Of a DNA stretch of 32,090 nucleotides, positions 23,242 to 31,317 are shown piece by piece; the first letter of the stretch is position 1, and each line of letters opens with the position of its first letter. The notes under the pieces are model-generated. The model was not told the DNA's origin. It saw only the letters and a program-made list of their open reading frames with translations, and ran no database searches. The translations under genes and the position numbers were made by a program. Location: NCBI GenBank assembly GCA_900539525.1, contig UQCM01000032.1:1-32090 (forward strand), written 5' to 3'. This stretch comes from an uncultured Blautia sp. Its GTDB lineage: Bacteria > Bacillota > Clostridia > Lachnospirales > Lachnospiraceae.

Positions 23242-24513
23242 ATGAAAGTATTAATAGTCGGCAGCGGCGGAAGAGAGCATGCCATCGCATGGAAGGTGGC
23301 ACAGAGTGACAGAGTGGACAAGATCTACTGTGCGCCGGGGAATGCGGGAATTGAAGAGTTTGCAGAGTGTGTGGATATCGGAGCCATGGAGTTTGAGAAG
23401 CTGGTGGCATTTGCGAAGGAAAAAGAGATCGACCTGACGGTCATCGGTATGGACGACCCGCTGGTAGGCGGTGTGGTGGATGCCTTTGAAGCAGAGGGAC
23501 TGCGTGTGTTCGGACCGAGAAAGAATGCAGCCATTCTGGAGGGCTCCAAAGCATTTTCGAAAGACCTGATGAAGAAGTATCAGATCCCTACAGCAGCATA
23601 TGAGAATTTTGACAATGCAGAGGATGCACTTGCCTATCTGGAAACAGCAAAATTCCCCATCGTGCTCAAGGCTGACGGACTGGCGCTCGGAAAAGGTGTG
23701 CTGATCTGCAATACACTGGAGGAGGCCAGGGATGGCGTCCGTTCCATCATGATGGATAAGAAATTCGGAACGGCCGGAAACCGTATGGTCATCGAGGAAT
23801 TTATGACAGGCCGGGAGGTTTCTGTTCTTACTTATGTAGATGGGAAGACCATCAAGACCATGACCAGCGCGCAGGATCACAAGCGTGCAGGCGACGGAGA
23901 TACCGGGCTGAATACCGGCGGTATGGGAACCTTCTCACCCAGTCCGTTCTATACAAAAGAAGTGGATGATTTTTGCAATCAATATATCTATCAGGCCACA
24001 GTGGATGCCATGGCAGCAGAGGGCAGAGAGTTTAAGGGAATCATTTTCTTTGGACTGATGCTCACGGAAGAAGGACCAAAGGTTCTGGAGTACAATGCAC
24101 GTTTCGGAGATCCGGAAGCACAGGTTGTCCTGCCAAGGATGAAGAATGACATTGTTGATGTATTTGAAGCGTGCATTGACGGAACACTCGATCAGATTGA
24201 CCTTCAGTTTGAAGACAATGCGGCAGTCTGTGTGGTACTGGCTTCTGAAGGATATCCGGTAAGCTATGAAAAGGGATTCGTAATCAGCGGTCTTGAAAAC
24301 TTTAAGGACAGGGACGGATATTATGTATTCCATGCAGGGACGAAGAAGACGGATGCGGGAATCGTTACAAACGGCGGTCGGGTGCTGGGAGTGACGGCGA
24401 AGGGCAGTGACCTGAAAGAAGCGAGAGCGAATGCCTACAAGGCGGTCGATCTGGTGGACTTTGACAATAAATATTATCGCCATGATATCGGAAAAGCCAT
24501 TGACGAGGCATGA
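23242..24513 (+). CDS. purD: Phosphoribosylamine-glycine ligase
   Basis: A 423-residue ATP-grasp enzyme that makes GAR from phosphoribosylamine, glycine and ATP. VLIVGSGGREHAIAWK (residues 3-18) is the N-terminal signature. The ATP-grasp core has FPIVLKADGLALGKGV, MVIEEFMTGREVSVL, the PurD signature around RAGDGDTGLNTGGMGTFSP, and NARFGDPEAQVVLPR for metal and ATP. ATG at 23242 has AGAGG upstream; a TTG at 23221 would add seven residues and is less likely. It supplies the substrate for PurN, encoded just upstream. Confidence 0.96.
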   Translation: MKVLIVGSGGREHAIAWKVAQSDRVDKIYCAPGNAGIEEFAECVDIGAMEFEKLVAFAKEKEIDLTVIGMDDPLVGGVVDAFEAEGLRVFGPRKNAAILEGSKAFSKDLMKKYQIPTAAYENFDNAEDALAYLETAKFPIVLKADGLALGKGVLICNTLEEARDGVRSIMMDKKFGTAGNRMVIEEFMTGREVSVLTYVDGKTIKTMTSAQDHKRAGDGDTGLNTGGMGTFSPSPFYTKEVDDFCNQYIYQATVDAMAAEGREFKGIIFFGLMLTEEGPKVLEYNARFGDPEAQVVLPRMKNDIVDVFEACIDGTLDQIDLQFEDNAAVCVVLASEGYPVSYEKGFVISGLENFKDRDGYYVFHAGTKKTDAGIVTNGGRVLGVTAKGSDLKEARANAYKAVDLVDFDNKYYRHDIGKAIDEA

Positions 24514-24533
24514 TCGTCAATAGGATGACAGCA

Positions 24534-24580
24534 GATTCAGGAATCCGCTTCTGTGACAGAAACCATGGATTCGGGAGTCT
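24534..24580. repeat. Long imperfect hairpin after purD
   Basis: AGATTC and GAATCC on the left pair with GGATTC and AGTCT on the right, with a two-base mismatch between. The loop carries TTCTG-TGA-CAGAA. There is no T tract, so read-through into the next gene is possible. Confidence 0.5.
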
Positions 24581-24607
24581 GAAAGCTTAGGATAAGAGAG
24601 GTATATT

Positions 24608-25696
24608 ATGAAAGTAAGAAAGAAATCATGGAGGCTTGCACCATTACTGGCACTTGTACTGATGCTTGGCATGTGTCTGCCTGTGCTGGCTGCTTCTGAT
24701 GATAATTCCCTGTCATCGCTGAATATACATAATGGTACACTGTCCAGGGATTTTCAGTATGATATCTGGGAATATGATGTTACGGTAGAACCGGGAACCA
24801 CAGAACTGTTTCTTGAACCGCAGACTTCGGATCCAAATGCCAGCGTTACTTCCATCACAGGAACCATACTGCAGGACGGGGAAGCGACTGTCCTCATCAA
24901 TACAGTGTCAGAGAGCGGAGTTCCGATGACTTACACACTGCATGTGAAGGAATCCGGGGAGGCAGTGGCAGAGACAGAAGCACCTGAGACGGAGGCTCCT
25001 GAAACGCAATCGCCTGAGACCCAGGCAGAGACGGCGGTCACAGAGGTACAGACAGAAACAGAAGAGGAAGCAGTGGCTACCAATGCCCTGCAGGATCAGG
25101 TGGCAAAACTGAAGTCGAACTCCGATCTGATGATGAAGATTCTTTATGGAATGATCGCATTGTGCGTGATCCTTTTATTCTGTATCATCAATCTGATCCT
25201 GAAAAACCATGATCTGAAGGATGATTTGAAGGATGCACAGGATCAGCTGGTATATCAGACAAATGAATTTGCCAGAAAGGAACGCATGATGGTAACGGAT
25301 AACTATTATGCGCCGAATCCACCGGGAGCAGTGATGCAGCCGGGAACAGCACCTGTTACTGGTGTACAGAACATCCCAGAGTCAGTTCAGACTCCTGTTT
25401 ATACACCATCGCAGCACAGTGCACCGGCGGTAGAGGAAGCTTTCGGAACCAGGGTGGCACAGGGAGGTTACCAGGGAATGCAGCCGGAGGATGTGCCGCC
25501 GAATCGTCCGATCACGGAGGAAGTATCACCGCAGCCGTCAGTTCCTGAAGTTCCGGTGACAGCTGCGCAGCAGCCGACAGCAGAAGCCCGGATGGAAGCA
25601 ATGGGGCAGCAGGTTCCGGAAATGCAGCAGGGGCAGATACTGTCTGCAGAAGAACCCGGGAATGCGGATGTGAATATTACGATGGTAGAGCTCTGA
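24608..25696 (+). CDS. Membrane-anchored protein with cadherin-like domain
   Basis: A 362-residue surface protein. A signal peptide (1-29; KVRKKSWRLAPLLALVLMLG then AxA at VLAAS) leads to one cadherin-like beta-sandwich domain (about 34-118; LSSLNIHNGTLSRDFQYDIWEYDVTV, PF12733-like). A Thr/Glu/Pro linker with repeated APETE units (about 119-160) follows. A membrane span (about 177-200; LYGMIALCVILLFCIINLIL) leads to a short coiled coil and a Pro/Gln-rich cytoplasmic tail of about 130 residues. The topology suggests an outside sensor or scaffold joined to a disordered inside partner-binding tail. Function unknown. A strong terminator follows. Confidence 0.75.
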   Translation: MKVRKKSWRLAPLLALVLMLGMCLPVLAASDDNSLSSLNIHNGTLSRDFQYDIWEYDVTVEPGTTELFLEPQTSDPNASVTSITGTILQDGEATVLINTVSESGVPMTYTLHVKESGEAVAETEAPETEAPETQSPETQAETAVTEVQTETEEEAVATNALQDQVAKLKSNSDLMMKILYGMIALCVILLFCIINLILKNHDLKDDLKDAQDQLVYQTNEFARKERMMVTDNYYAPNPPGAVMQPGTAPVTGVQNIPESVQTPVYTPSQHSAPAVEEAFGTRVAQGGYQGMQPEDVPPNRPITEEVSPQPSVPEVPVTAAQQPTAEARMEAMGQQVPEMQQGQILSAEEPGNADVNITMVEL

Positions 25697-25716
25697 TCCG
25701 TTGACCCCAACATCAT

Positions 25717-25766
25717 AAAAAGAGTCACTTCTTTTGTTATCACAATTGTTGTGGCTCTTTTTGCTG
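25717..25766 (+). terminator. Terminator after the cadherin-like gene
   Basis: AAAAAGAGTCAC (25717-25728) pairs with GTGGCTCTTTTT (25751-25762) with one G-U pair, around a 22-base loop, ending in a T run. The stem is symmetric and A/T-ended, so it could also stop transcription from the other side. The preceding TGACCCCAACAT (25702-25713) resembles the end of family A copy 2 (TGATCCCAACAT). Confidence 0.8.
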
Positions 25767-25777
25767 TATTAGTATGA

Positions 25778-25933
25778 GGTAAGGTGATCGGTTTTAACAC
25801 ATGGAGCGTTGACTATGAGGGCATTCTGTATAATAAGACTTATTTTGAAGAGAGTGGTCTGGAGATGCCTGATACATGGGAGGATTTTCTTGGACTGTGT
25901 GACCGGATCTGTGAACTGGGGATTGTTTATTGA
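25778..25933 (+). pseudogene. Fragment of a sugar ABC transporter binding protein
   Basis: A 51-codon stretch without a start reads IGFNTWSVDYEGILYNKTYF, then EESGLEMPDTWEDFLGLCDR, and stops at TGA 25931-25933. The pattern (W/Y)-D-G-x-x-YNKxxFE-x-x-Gx-x-xPxTWxEFLxLC is characteristic of the middle of family 1 extracellular solute-binding proteins, which are about 430 residues. No signal peptide, other domains or permease genes remain nearby. It looks like a relic of a deleted or rearranged transporter locus. The present clpC-operon promoter starts at its stop codon. Confidence 0.75.
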
Positions 25934-25958
25934 CGATGAGTTCTATCTATGCTAATAT
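25930..25958 (+). promoter_or_regulatory. Promoter of the gntR-clpC operon
   Basis: TTGACG (25930-25935) and TAATAT (25953-25958) with a 17-base spacer. Between it and the gene, CTCAGG (25988-25993) and CCTGAG (26010-26015) form an inverted repeat that could be an operator for the regulator encoded next. No CtsR heptad repeats (GGTCAAANANNTCAAA type) are visible. Confidence 0.7.
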
Positions 25959-26047
25959 AAGTATAACAAAAAGCGAAAAATCAGCGGCTCAGGGACCATA
26001 TACGGAGGACCTGAGTGTCTGACAGAACACGATGAGAAGGTGAAGCT

Positions 26048-26425
26048 ATGGTCATTAAGATTGATTTTCAGAGTGAGGAGGCCTTGTACATCCAGCTTCG
26101 GAATCAGATTATTCTGGGAATTGCCACATCCCGGATACAAGAGGGGGATGCGCTTCCCTCAGTAAGACAGCTGGCGGAGGATATTGGTATTAATATGCAC
26201 ACGGTAAATAAGGCTTATGCCGTGCTGCGCCAGGAGGGTTTTCTGACCATTGACAGAAGGCGCGGTGCAGTGATCGCACTGGATGCAGATAAACTGCAGG
26301 CATTGCAGGAGATGGAGAAGAGTCTCCGTGTGCTTCTGGCAAAGGGAATCTGTAAGAATATTTCCTGTGAAGAGGTTCATGAACTGGTGGATGAGATCTA
26401 CGCAGATTATGCGCAGCAGGTCTGA
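26048..26425 (+). CDS. GntR family regulator, YtrA-like
   Basis: A 125-residue repressor-type protein. The winged helix (about 8-75) has the GntR pattern LYIQLRNQIILGIATSRIQEGDALPSVRQLAEDIGINMHTVNKAYAVLRQEGFL. The tail after it is only about 50 residues, helical, as in the YtrA subfamily with no large ligand-binding domain. GAAGGTGAAG precedes the ATG. YtrA regulators usually sit with ABC transporters. Here the next gene, 87 bases on, is clpC, so this protein may control the protease chaperone, itself, or a transporter now lost (compare the fragment just upstream). Confidence 0.88.
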   Translation: MVIKIDFQSEEALYIQLRNQIILGIATSRIQEGDALPSVRQLAEDIGINMHTVNKAYAVLRQEGFLTIDRRRGAVIALDADKLQALQEMEKSLRVLLAKGICKNISCEEVHELVDEIYADYAQQV

Positions 26426-26512
26426 GGCAGAACTGGGTCAGGCCGGGGCAGGAAAACCAGGAATGGATTATTTCAGATACACACAGTAAAAAAGAAATTT
26501 GGAGGATATAAC

Positions 26513-28963
26513 ATGCGGGAGCAGTTTACAGAATATGCGAACAGAGCTCTGGATCTGGCAGAAGAAAGAGCGAAAGAATACGGGACAGGATATGTGGGCT
26601 CTGAGCATCTGCTGCTGGGAGTTCTGGAGGAATCTCAGGGTACGGCGGGGATCCTGCTGCGGGAAGCGGGAGTAGAATCTTCGAAGCTGCGCGAACTGAT
26701 TGCTAAGCTGATCGTACCGGAAGGAGAGCCAAAGGATGCGAAAGGAAAAGGATATACACCGAGAGCGGAACGGATTCTTGCAAACAGCGTGCGTGAGGCA
26801 GCGGGACTGGAGTTGGAGCAGGCAGGCACAGAGCACATTCTGATTGCCATGATCAAGGATGCAGAGTGCGTGGGTACCAGGCTTCTCCATACGATGGGCG
26901 TCAATCTTCAGAAACTCTATAAGTCGATCCTGGACAGTATGGGAGTCGATGAGGAGACTTATAAAGAAATGATGCCCGGCGCCGGCGGGAAAAACGGGCA
27001 GGGTGTGAGCAGTACTCCGATCCTGGACCAGTACAGCCGGGATCTGACACAGATGGCCGCACAGGGAGAGATGGATCCCGTGATCGGGAGGGAGGCAGAG
27101 ATTGAGCGAATCTTACAGATCCTGAGCCGGCGCACGAAGAATAATCCATGTCTGATCGGAGAGCCGGGCGTTGGAAAGACGGCTGTGGTCGAAGGACTCG
27201 CACAGCGTATCGTGACGGGAGCGGTGCCCGAGCAGGTAAAGGGCAGACGTGTGGTAAGCCTGGATATGGCCAGTATGGTGGCAGGTTCCAAGTACAGAGG
27301 TGAGTTCGAGGAGCGTATTAAGAGCGTACTGGCAGAAGCGTCGGAGAGCAGGGATGTACTGCTGTTCATTGATGAGCTTCATACGATCATAGGCGCCGGA
27401 GGTGCCGAGGGGGCGATGGATGCCTCTAATATCATGAAACCTGCGCTTTCCAGAGGAGAGATCCAGGTCATCGGTGCCACCACCATCGGGGAATACCGGA
27501 AGCATATTGAAAAGGATCCGGCACTGGAGCGGAGATTTCAGCCGGTGACGGTAGAGGAACCTTCGGAAGAGGAGACCGTGGAGATCCTGAAGGGGCTTCG
27601 GCCGAATTATGAGAAATATCATCGTGTGAAGATCACAGATGAGGCACTGATGGCAGCGGCAGAACTGTCGAAGCGTTACATCAGTGACCGGTTCCTGCCG
27701 GACAAAGCGATCGACCTCATGGATGAGGCGGCATCAAGAAAGCAGCTGAAAGGCTACCGTATTCCGGAAAGTCTGGAGAACATGCAGAAGGAAATCGTGC
27801 GCCTGCGCGAAGAGAAGGAAGAGGCGATCAGAAACGGTGACTTTGAAGAAGCGGGACGTATCCGAAGACTGCAGGAAGAGCAGGAGAAGAAGCTGGAGAA
27901 TCAGAAAAAGAATATGGAAAAGAAACATGCAGCAAAAGAGCTGGCCGTTACGGAGGAGGACATCGCCGAGGTCGTATCCGGATGGACCAGGATTCCGGTG
28001 CAGCGTCTTGCCGAAAAGGAATCCCAGCGGCTGCTGAAGATGGAAAAGATCCTCCATAAACGTGTGGTCGGGCAGGAGGAAGCTGTGAAAGCGGTTGCGA
28101 AGGCAGTGAAGAGAGGACGTGTGGGTCTGAAGGATCCAAACCGCCCGATCGGTTCTTTCCTGTTCCTTGGACCTACCGGAGTGGGAAAGACCGAGCTTTC
28201 CAAGGCTCTGGCAGAGACGGTATTTGGCAGTGAACAGGCTATGATCCGTGTCGATATGTCGGAATATATGGAGAAGCACAGCGTATCAAAGCTGGTGGGG
28301 TCACCGCCCGGTTATGTGGGATATGATGAAGGCGGTCAGCTCAGTGAAAAGGTCAGAAGAAATCCGTATTCCGTGATTCTGTTTGATGAAATAGAGAAAG
28401 CACATCCGGACGTCTTTAACATCCTGCTTCAGGTGCTGGATGACGGCCACATCACGGATTCCCAGGGAAGGAAGGTGGATTTTAAGAATACGATCCTGAT
28501 CATGACTTCCAATGCCGGTGCACAGTCGATCGTGACACCGAAGAAGCTGGGATTTGCAACGGTGGACGATGCAAAGCGGGATTACGAGAGGATGAAGAGC
28601 GGCGTTATGGAAGAGGTGAAACGCCTGTTCCGACCGGAATTCCTCAACCGTATCGATGAGATTATTGTATTCCATTCACTCGAAAAGGAACATATCCGCA
28701 GCATCGTGAATATTCTGTTGAATGGTTTTGCGAAGCGGTGCAAGGAGCAGATGGCGATTACCCTGAAGGTGCAGAATACGGCAAAGGATCTGATTGCGGA
28801 AGCAGGCTTTGACCAGAAGTACGGGGCACGTCCGCTGAAGCGTGCGATCCAGAATCAGATCGAAGATGCACTGGCGGAAGAGATTCTGGAAGGAAAGATC
28901 AAAAGAGGTGATACGGTTTCTGTGGGGGTGCGTGATAGGAAGATACGGTTTACTGTCAAATAG
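26513..28963 (+). CDS. clpC: ClpC ATP-dependent Clp protease ATPase
   Basis: An 816-residue Hsp100 unfoldase that feeds proteins to ClpP. The N-domain (1-145) has two Clp_N repeats beginning REQFTEYANRALDLAEE. AAA-1 has Walker A GEPGVGKT (216-223) and Walker B LLFIDELHT. The middle domain holds a UVR-like coiled coil (EEAIRNGDFEEAGRIRRLQEE). AAA-2 has Walker A GPTGVGKT (553-560). The ClpP-docking tripeptide is LGF at 679-681. Length and order match ClpC rather than ClpB or ClpE. The usual ctsR-mcsA-mcsB neighbours are absent; a GntR gene takes their place. GGAGG precedes the ATG. Confidence 0.95.
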   Translation: MREQFTEYANRALDLAEERAKEYGTGYVGSEHLLLGVLEESQGTAGILLREAGVESSKLRELIAKLIVPEGEPKDAKGKGYTPRAERILANSVREAAGLELEQAGTEHILIAMIKDAECVGTRLLHTMGVNLQKLYKSILDSMGVDEETYKEMMPGAGGKNGQGVSSTPILDQYSRDLTQMAAQGEMDPVIGREAEIERILQILSRRTKNNPCLIGEPGVGKTAVVEGLAQRIVTGAVPEQVKGRRVVSLDMASMVAGSKYRGEFEERIKSVLAEASESRDVLLFIDELHTIIGAGGAEGAMDASNIMKPALSRGEIQVIGATTIGEYRKHIEKDPALERRFQPVTVEEPSEEETVEILKGLRPNYEKYHRVKITDEALMAAAELSKRYISDRFLPDKAIDLMDEAASRKQLKGYRIPESLENMQKEIVRLREEKEEAIRNGDFEEAGRIRRLQEEQEKKLENQKKNMEKKHAAKELAVTEEDIAEVVSGWTRIPVQRLAEKESQRLLKMEKILHKRVVGQEEAVKAVAKAVKRGRVGLKDPNRPIGSFLFLGPTGVGKTELSKALAETVFGSEQAMIRVDMSEYMEKHSVSKLVGSPPGYVGYDEGGQLSEKVRRNPYSVILFDEIEKAHPDVFNILLQVLDDGHITDSQGRKVDFKNTILIMTSNAGAQSIVTPKKLGFATVDDAKRDYERMKSGVMEEVKRLFRPEFLNRIDEIIVFHSLEKEHIRSIVNILLNGFAKRCKEQMAITLKVQNTAKDLIAEAGFDQKYGARPLKRAIQNQIEDALAEEILEGKIKRGDTVSVGVRDRKIRFTVK

Positions 28964-29031
28964 GTTACTGTTCACTCTGTGACCAGTAACACGCAAGAAC
29001 ACCTCGAACTGGCTGACGTGTGAAAAGTAAC
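28964..29031. repeat. Nested hairpin plus family B copy 4 (reverse)
   Basis: Directly at the clpC stop, GTTACTG (28964-28970) pairs with CAGTAAC (28984-28990), and TCAC-TCT-GTGA pairs within. From 28998 AACACCTCGAACTGGCTGA then CGTGTGAAAAGTAAC is the best family B copy in reverse orientation. There is no T tract; it may end or stabilise the clpC message. Confidence 0.7.
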
Positions 29032-29073
29032 TCAAATAGACTTTTTATTTGTCATTCCTTGAGAAATGACTAG

Positions 29074-29178
29074 CATATTTTGTGAAAATATGATAGAATT
29101 TAGCGTATAAACGAAAGGTGTTTTGTTATTTTTCGAATGAAGCTTCTGAATGTTACTGCTTACGGAATAGACAGTAAC
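29074..29178. repeat. Two further hairpins before the 29260 gene
   Basis: CATATTTT-GTG-AAAATATG (29074-29092) is a perfect 8-base stem, followed at once by TAGAAT (29094-29099), a possible -10 box without a good -35. GTTACTG (29152-29158) and CAGTAAC (29172-29178) repeat the arms found at 28964-28990. Together these fill the 296-base gap 28964-29259. Confidence 0.5.
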
Positions 29179-29259
29179 TTCCGGATTGTAAGCCGGGGCA
29201 TTTGAAGAATAGGAAACCGGAGATTCATTACATCAAGAGAGGACCAGGAGGGCATAAAG

Positions 29260-29679
29260 ATGTCAGTAATCAGCGAATTAATACGCACAGAGGCAGATGG
29301 AACCATCAGTTTTGGAAACTATGAGCTTAGCCAGAAATCAAAGCGGTCAGACTTTGAATTCAATGGAGATTTGTATAAAGTAAAGACATTTAAAGAGATC
29401 ACGAAACTGGAGCGAAACGGTATGTTCGTATACGAATCCGTGCCGGGAACGGCGGTAAGAAATCTGAAGGCTTCAGAATCGGGACTGACCTTCGAGGTGG
29501 AGGCGCCTACGGATGTACAGATTACTGTGGAGCTGGAGGAAGATACTGCTTACCAGGTATTCGTAGACGACAGAGAAGTCGGTGAGATGAAGACGAACCT
29601 TGGAGGAAAGCTGGTGCTCAGTGTGGAACTGGACAGTGCGGAGAAGGAGAAAGCTCAGGTCAGAATTGAAAAAGTATAA
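29260..29679 (+). CDS. Conserved-looking protein of unknown function
   Basis: A 139-residue acidic, soluble protein without signal peptide or membrane span. It begins MSVISELIRTEADGTISFGNY and is rich in alternating beta-strand patterns (FEVEAPTDVQITVELEED, YQVFVDDREVGEMKTNLGG, LVLSVELDSAE), suggesting a small beta sandwich. I associate similar proteins with Lachnospiraceae, where they are sometimes labelled endosialidase without visible support; I would not repeat that label. CCAGGAGGG precedes the ATG. A strong terminator follows, so it is probably a single-gene transcript. Confidence 0.7.
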   Translation: MSVISELIRTEADGTISFGNYELSQKSKRSDFEFNGDLYKVKTFKEITKLERNGMFVYESVPGTAVRNLKASESGLTFEVEAPTDVQITVELEEDTAYQVFVDDREVGEMKTNLGGKLVLSVELDSAEKEKAQVRIEKV

Positions 29680-29720
29680 GTAACATATGGCTGCAGGAAT
29701 GATAGCCAGTGATGTGAGAT

Positions 29721-29763
29721 CCGTACTCGGATACCGGAAACGGTGTTCCGGGTACGGTTTTTT
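29721..29763 (+). terminator. Strong terminator after the 29260 gene
   Basis: CCGTACTCGG (29721-29730) pairs with CCGGGTACGG (29748-29757) with one G-U. The loop has an inner ACCG-GAAA-CGGT tetraloop stem. Six T follow (29758-29763). Confidence 0.9.
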
Positions 29764-29803
29764 GTGATATAGAAGATTCCTTCGAATTTCCTATATCACA
29801 AAA
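29760..29803. repeat. 13-base inverted repeat before radA
   Basis: TTTTGTGATATAG (29760-29772) is complementary to CTATATCACAAAA (29791-29803), with an inner ATTC/GAAT. It overlaps the T run of the preceding terminator, so the region may stop transcription from both sides. It lies about 75 bases before radA. Confidence 0.6.
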
Positions 29804-29876
29804 CCCTCCGGTTACAGATCCTTTCGTTTATTGAAATAGCAGGAGAAGTTCATACTGATAAATAGAAGGAGGACAT

Positions 29877-31235
29877 ATGGGAAAAGGAAAAAAGACCGTA
29901 TTTTTCTGCCAGAACTGTGGATATGAGTCGGGAAAATGGATGGGGCAGTGTCCGGCGTGCAGAGAGTGGAATACGTTCACAGAAGAGGTCATAGAAAAAA
30001 AGACAGGAGTCAAAGCAGCAGATCATGCATCAGCATCAGAGCCTGTGAAGCTTTCCAGTATCCAGAGCGGTGAGGAGAGCAGGATATCTTCAGGAAGCCC
30101 CGAACTTGACAGAGTCCTGGGGGGAGGTATTGTGCAGGGGTCGCTGGTTCTGGTCGGAGGCGATCCGGGAATCGGAAAGTCCACGCTGCTCCTTCAGGTA
30201 TGTAAGAATCTGACAGACCGGGGAAGGAGAGTTTTGTATATTTCAGGAGAGGAATCCATGCAGCAGATCAAGATGCGGGCAGAACGGATCGGTGAGATCG
30301 GTGAAGATATGCTGCTTCTGTGTGAGACCAGTCTTGAAGTTATCAAGACTGCAATACAGAAGGTAAACCCTGAGATCGTGGTCATTGACTCGATCCAGAC
30401 CATGTACCATGAGGATGTCAGCTCTGCGCCGGGCAGCGTTTCCCAGGTACGGGAGTCTACCTCTGTCCTGATGCAGATCGCAAAAGGTATGGATATTACA
30501 GTATTTATCGTCGGGCATGTGACGAAAGAGGGCGTGGTGGCCGGTCCGAGAGTACTGGAGCATATGGTGGATACTGTGCTTTACTTTGAAGGGGACAGGC
30601 ATGCCTCCTACCGCATCCTGCGGGGTGTGAAGAACCGTTTTGGATCTACCAATGAGATCGGCGTATTTGAGATGCGAGAGTCCGGGCTTATCGAAGTGCA
30701 GAATCCGTCGGAATTTATGCTGGACGGGAAGCCTGAGGGTGCGTCAGGCTCTATTGTAGCATGTTCAATGGAAGGGACACGTCCGATTCTGATCGAAATC
30801 CAGGCACTGGTATGTAGAAGCAATATGGCGATGCCAAGAAGAACGGCCGTAGGCACGGATTATAACCGTGTAAATCTGCTGATGGCGGTCCTCGAGAAAA
30901 GACTGGGACTGCACCTGTCTTCCTGTGATGCCTATGTAAATATTGCGGGAGGAATACGGATGAATGAGCCTGCCATTGATCTGGCGATTGTGCTGTCGCT
31001 GGTTTCGAGCTATAGGGACAGAGCGATGGACGATAAGATCATAGCTTTCGGGGAAGTAGGGCTCAGCGGGGAAGTACGTGCGGTCAGTATGGCACAGCAG
31101 AGAGTTGCGGAAGCGAAAAAGCTTGGGTTCACGACAGTCATGATGCCGCAGGTTTCTGTAAAAACCGCCGGACAGACAGAAGGAATACGTATCATAGGGG
31201 TTAGGAATCTTAAGGAAGCCGTGCAGTATATCTGA
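29877..31235 (+). CDS. radA: DNA repair protein RadA
   Basis: A 452-residue RecA-related helicase that helps branch migration in recombination repair. The N-terminal zinc finger is C11, C14, C25 and C28. The ATPase core has Walker A GGDPGIGKS (94-102) and Walker B EIVVIDSIQTM. The RadA-specific motif KNRFG is at 252-256. The C-terminal third is a Lon-protease-like domain (VNIAGGIRMNEPAIDLAIVLSL). AAGGAGG lies before the ATG. It is the last protein gene before the rRNA operon, and its stop is 1 base from a family A fragment. Confidence 0.97.
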   Translation: MGKGKKTVFFCQNCGYESGKWMGQCPACREWNTFTEEVIEKKTGVKAADHASASEPVKLSSIQSGEESRISSGSPELDRVLGGGIVQGSLVLVGGDPGIGKSTLLLQVCKNLTDRGRRVLYISGEESMQQIKMRAERIGEIGEDMLLLCETSLEVIKTAIQKVNPEIVVIDSIQTMYHEDVSSAPGSVSQVRESTSVLMQIAKGMDITVFIVGHVTKEGVVAGPRVLEHMVDTVLYFEGDRHASYRILRGVKNRFGSTNEIGVFEMRESGLIEVQNPSEFMLDGKPEGASGSIVACSMEGTRPILIEIQALVCRSNMAMPRRTAVGTDYNRVNLLMAVLEKRLGLHLSSCDAYVNIAGGIRMNEPAIDLAIVLSLVSSYRDRAMDDKIIAFGEVGLSGEVRAVSMAQQRVAEAKKLGFTTVMMPQVSVKTAGQTEGIRIIGVRNLKEAVQYI

Positions 31236-31307
31236 CTTTGAAAAATCGACGTCAGGCTCATTTGTCGGGCAACTCATCTGTTGATGTCAGGGTCAAAAAG
31301 GTCATGT
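31236..31307. repeat. Family A fragments joined in reverse order
   Basis: GAAAAATCGACG then GGCTCATTTGTCGGGCAACTCAT (about 31239-31277) equals the right end of the 2860-2945 copy. It is followed by GATGTCAGGGTCAAAAAGGTCATG (31283-31306), the left end of the long copies at 7004 and 9880. The two pieces are thus end-to-start, as expected if complete units sat in tandem. Confidence 0.75.
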
Positions 31308-31317
31308 GGATATATCT

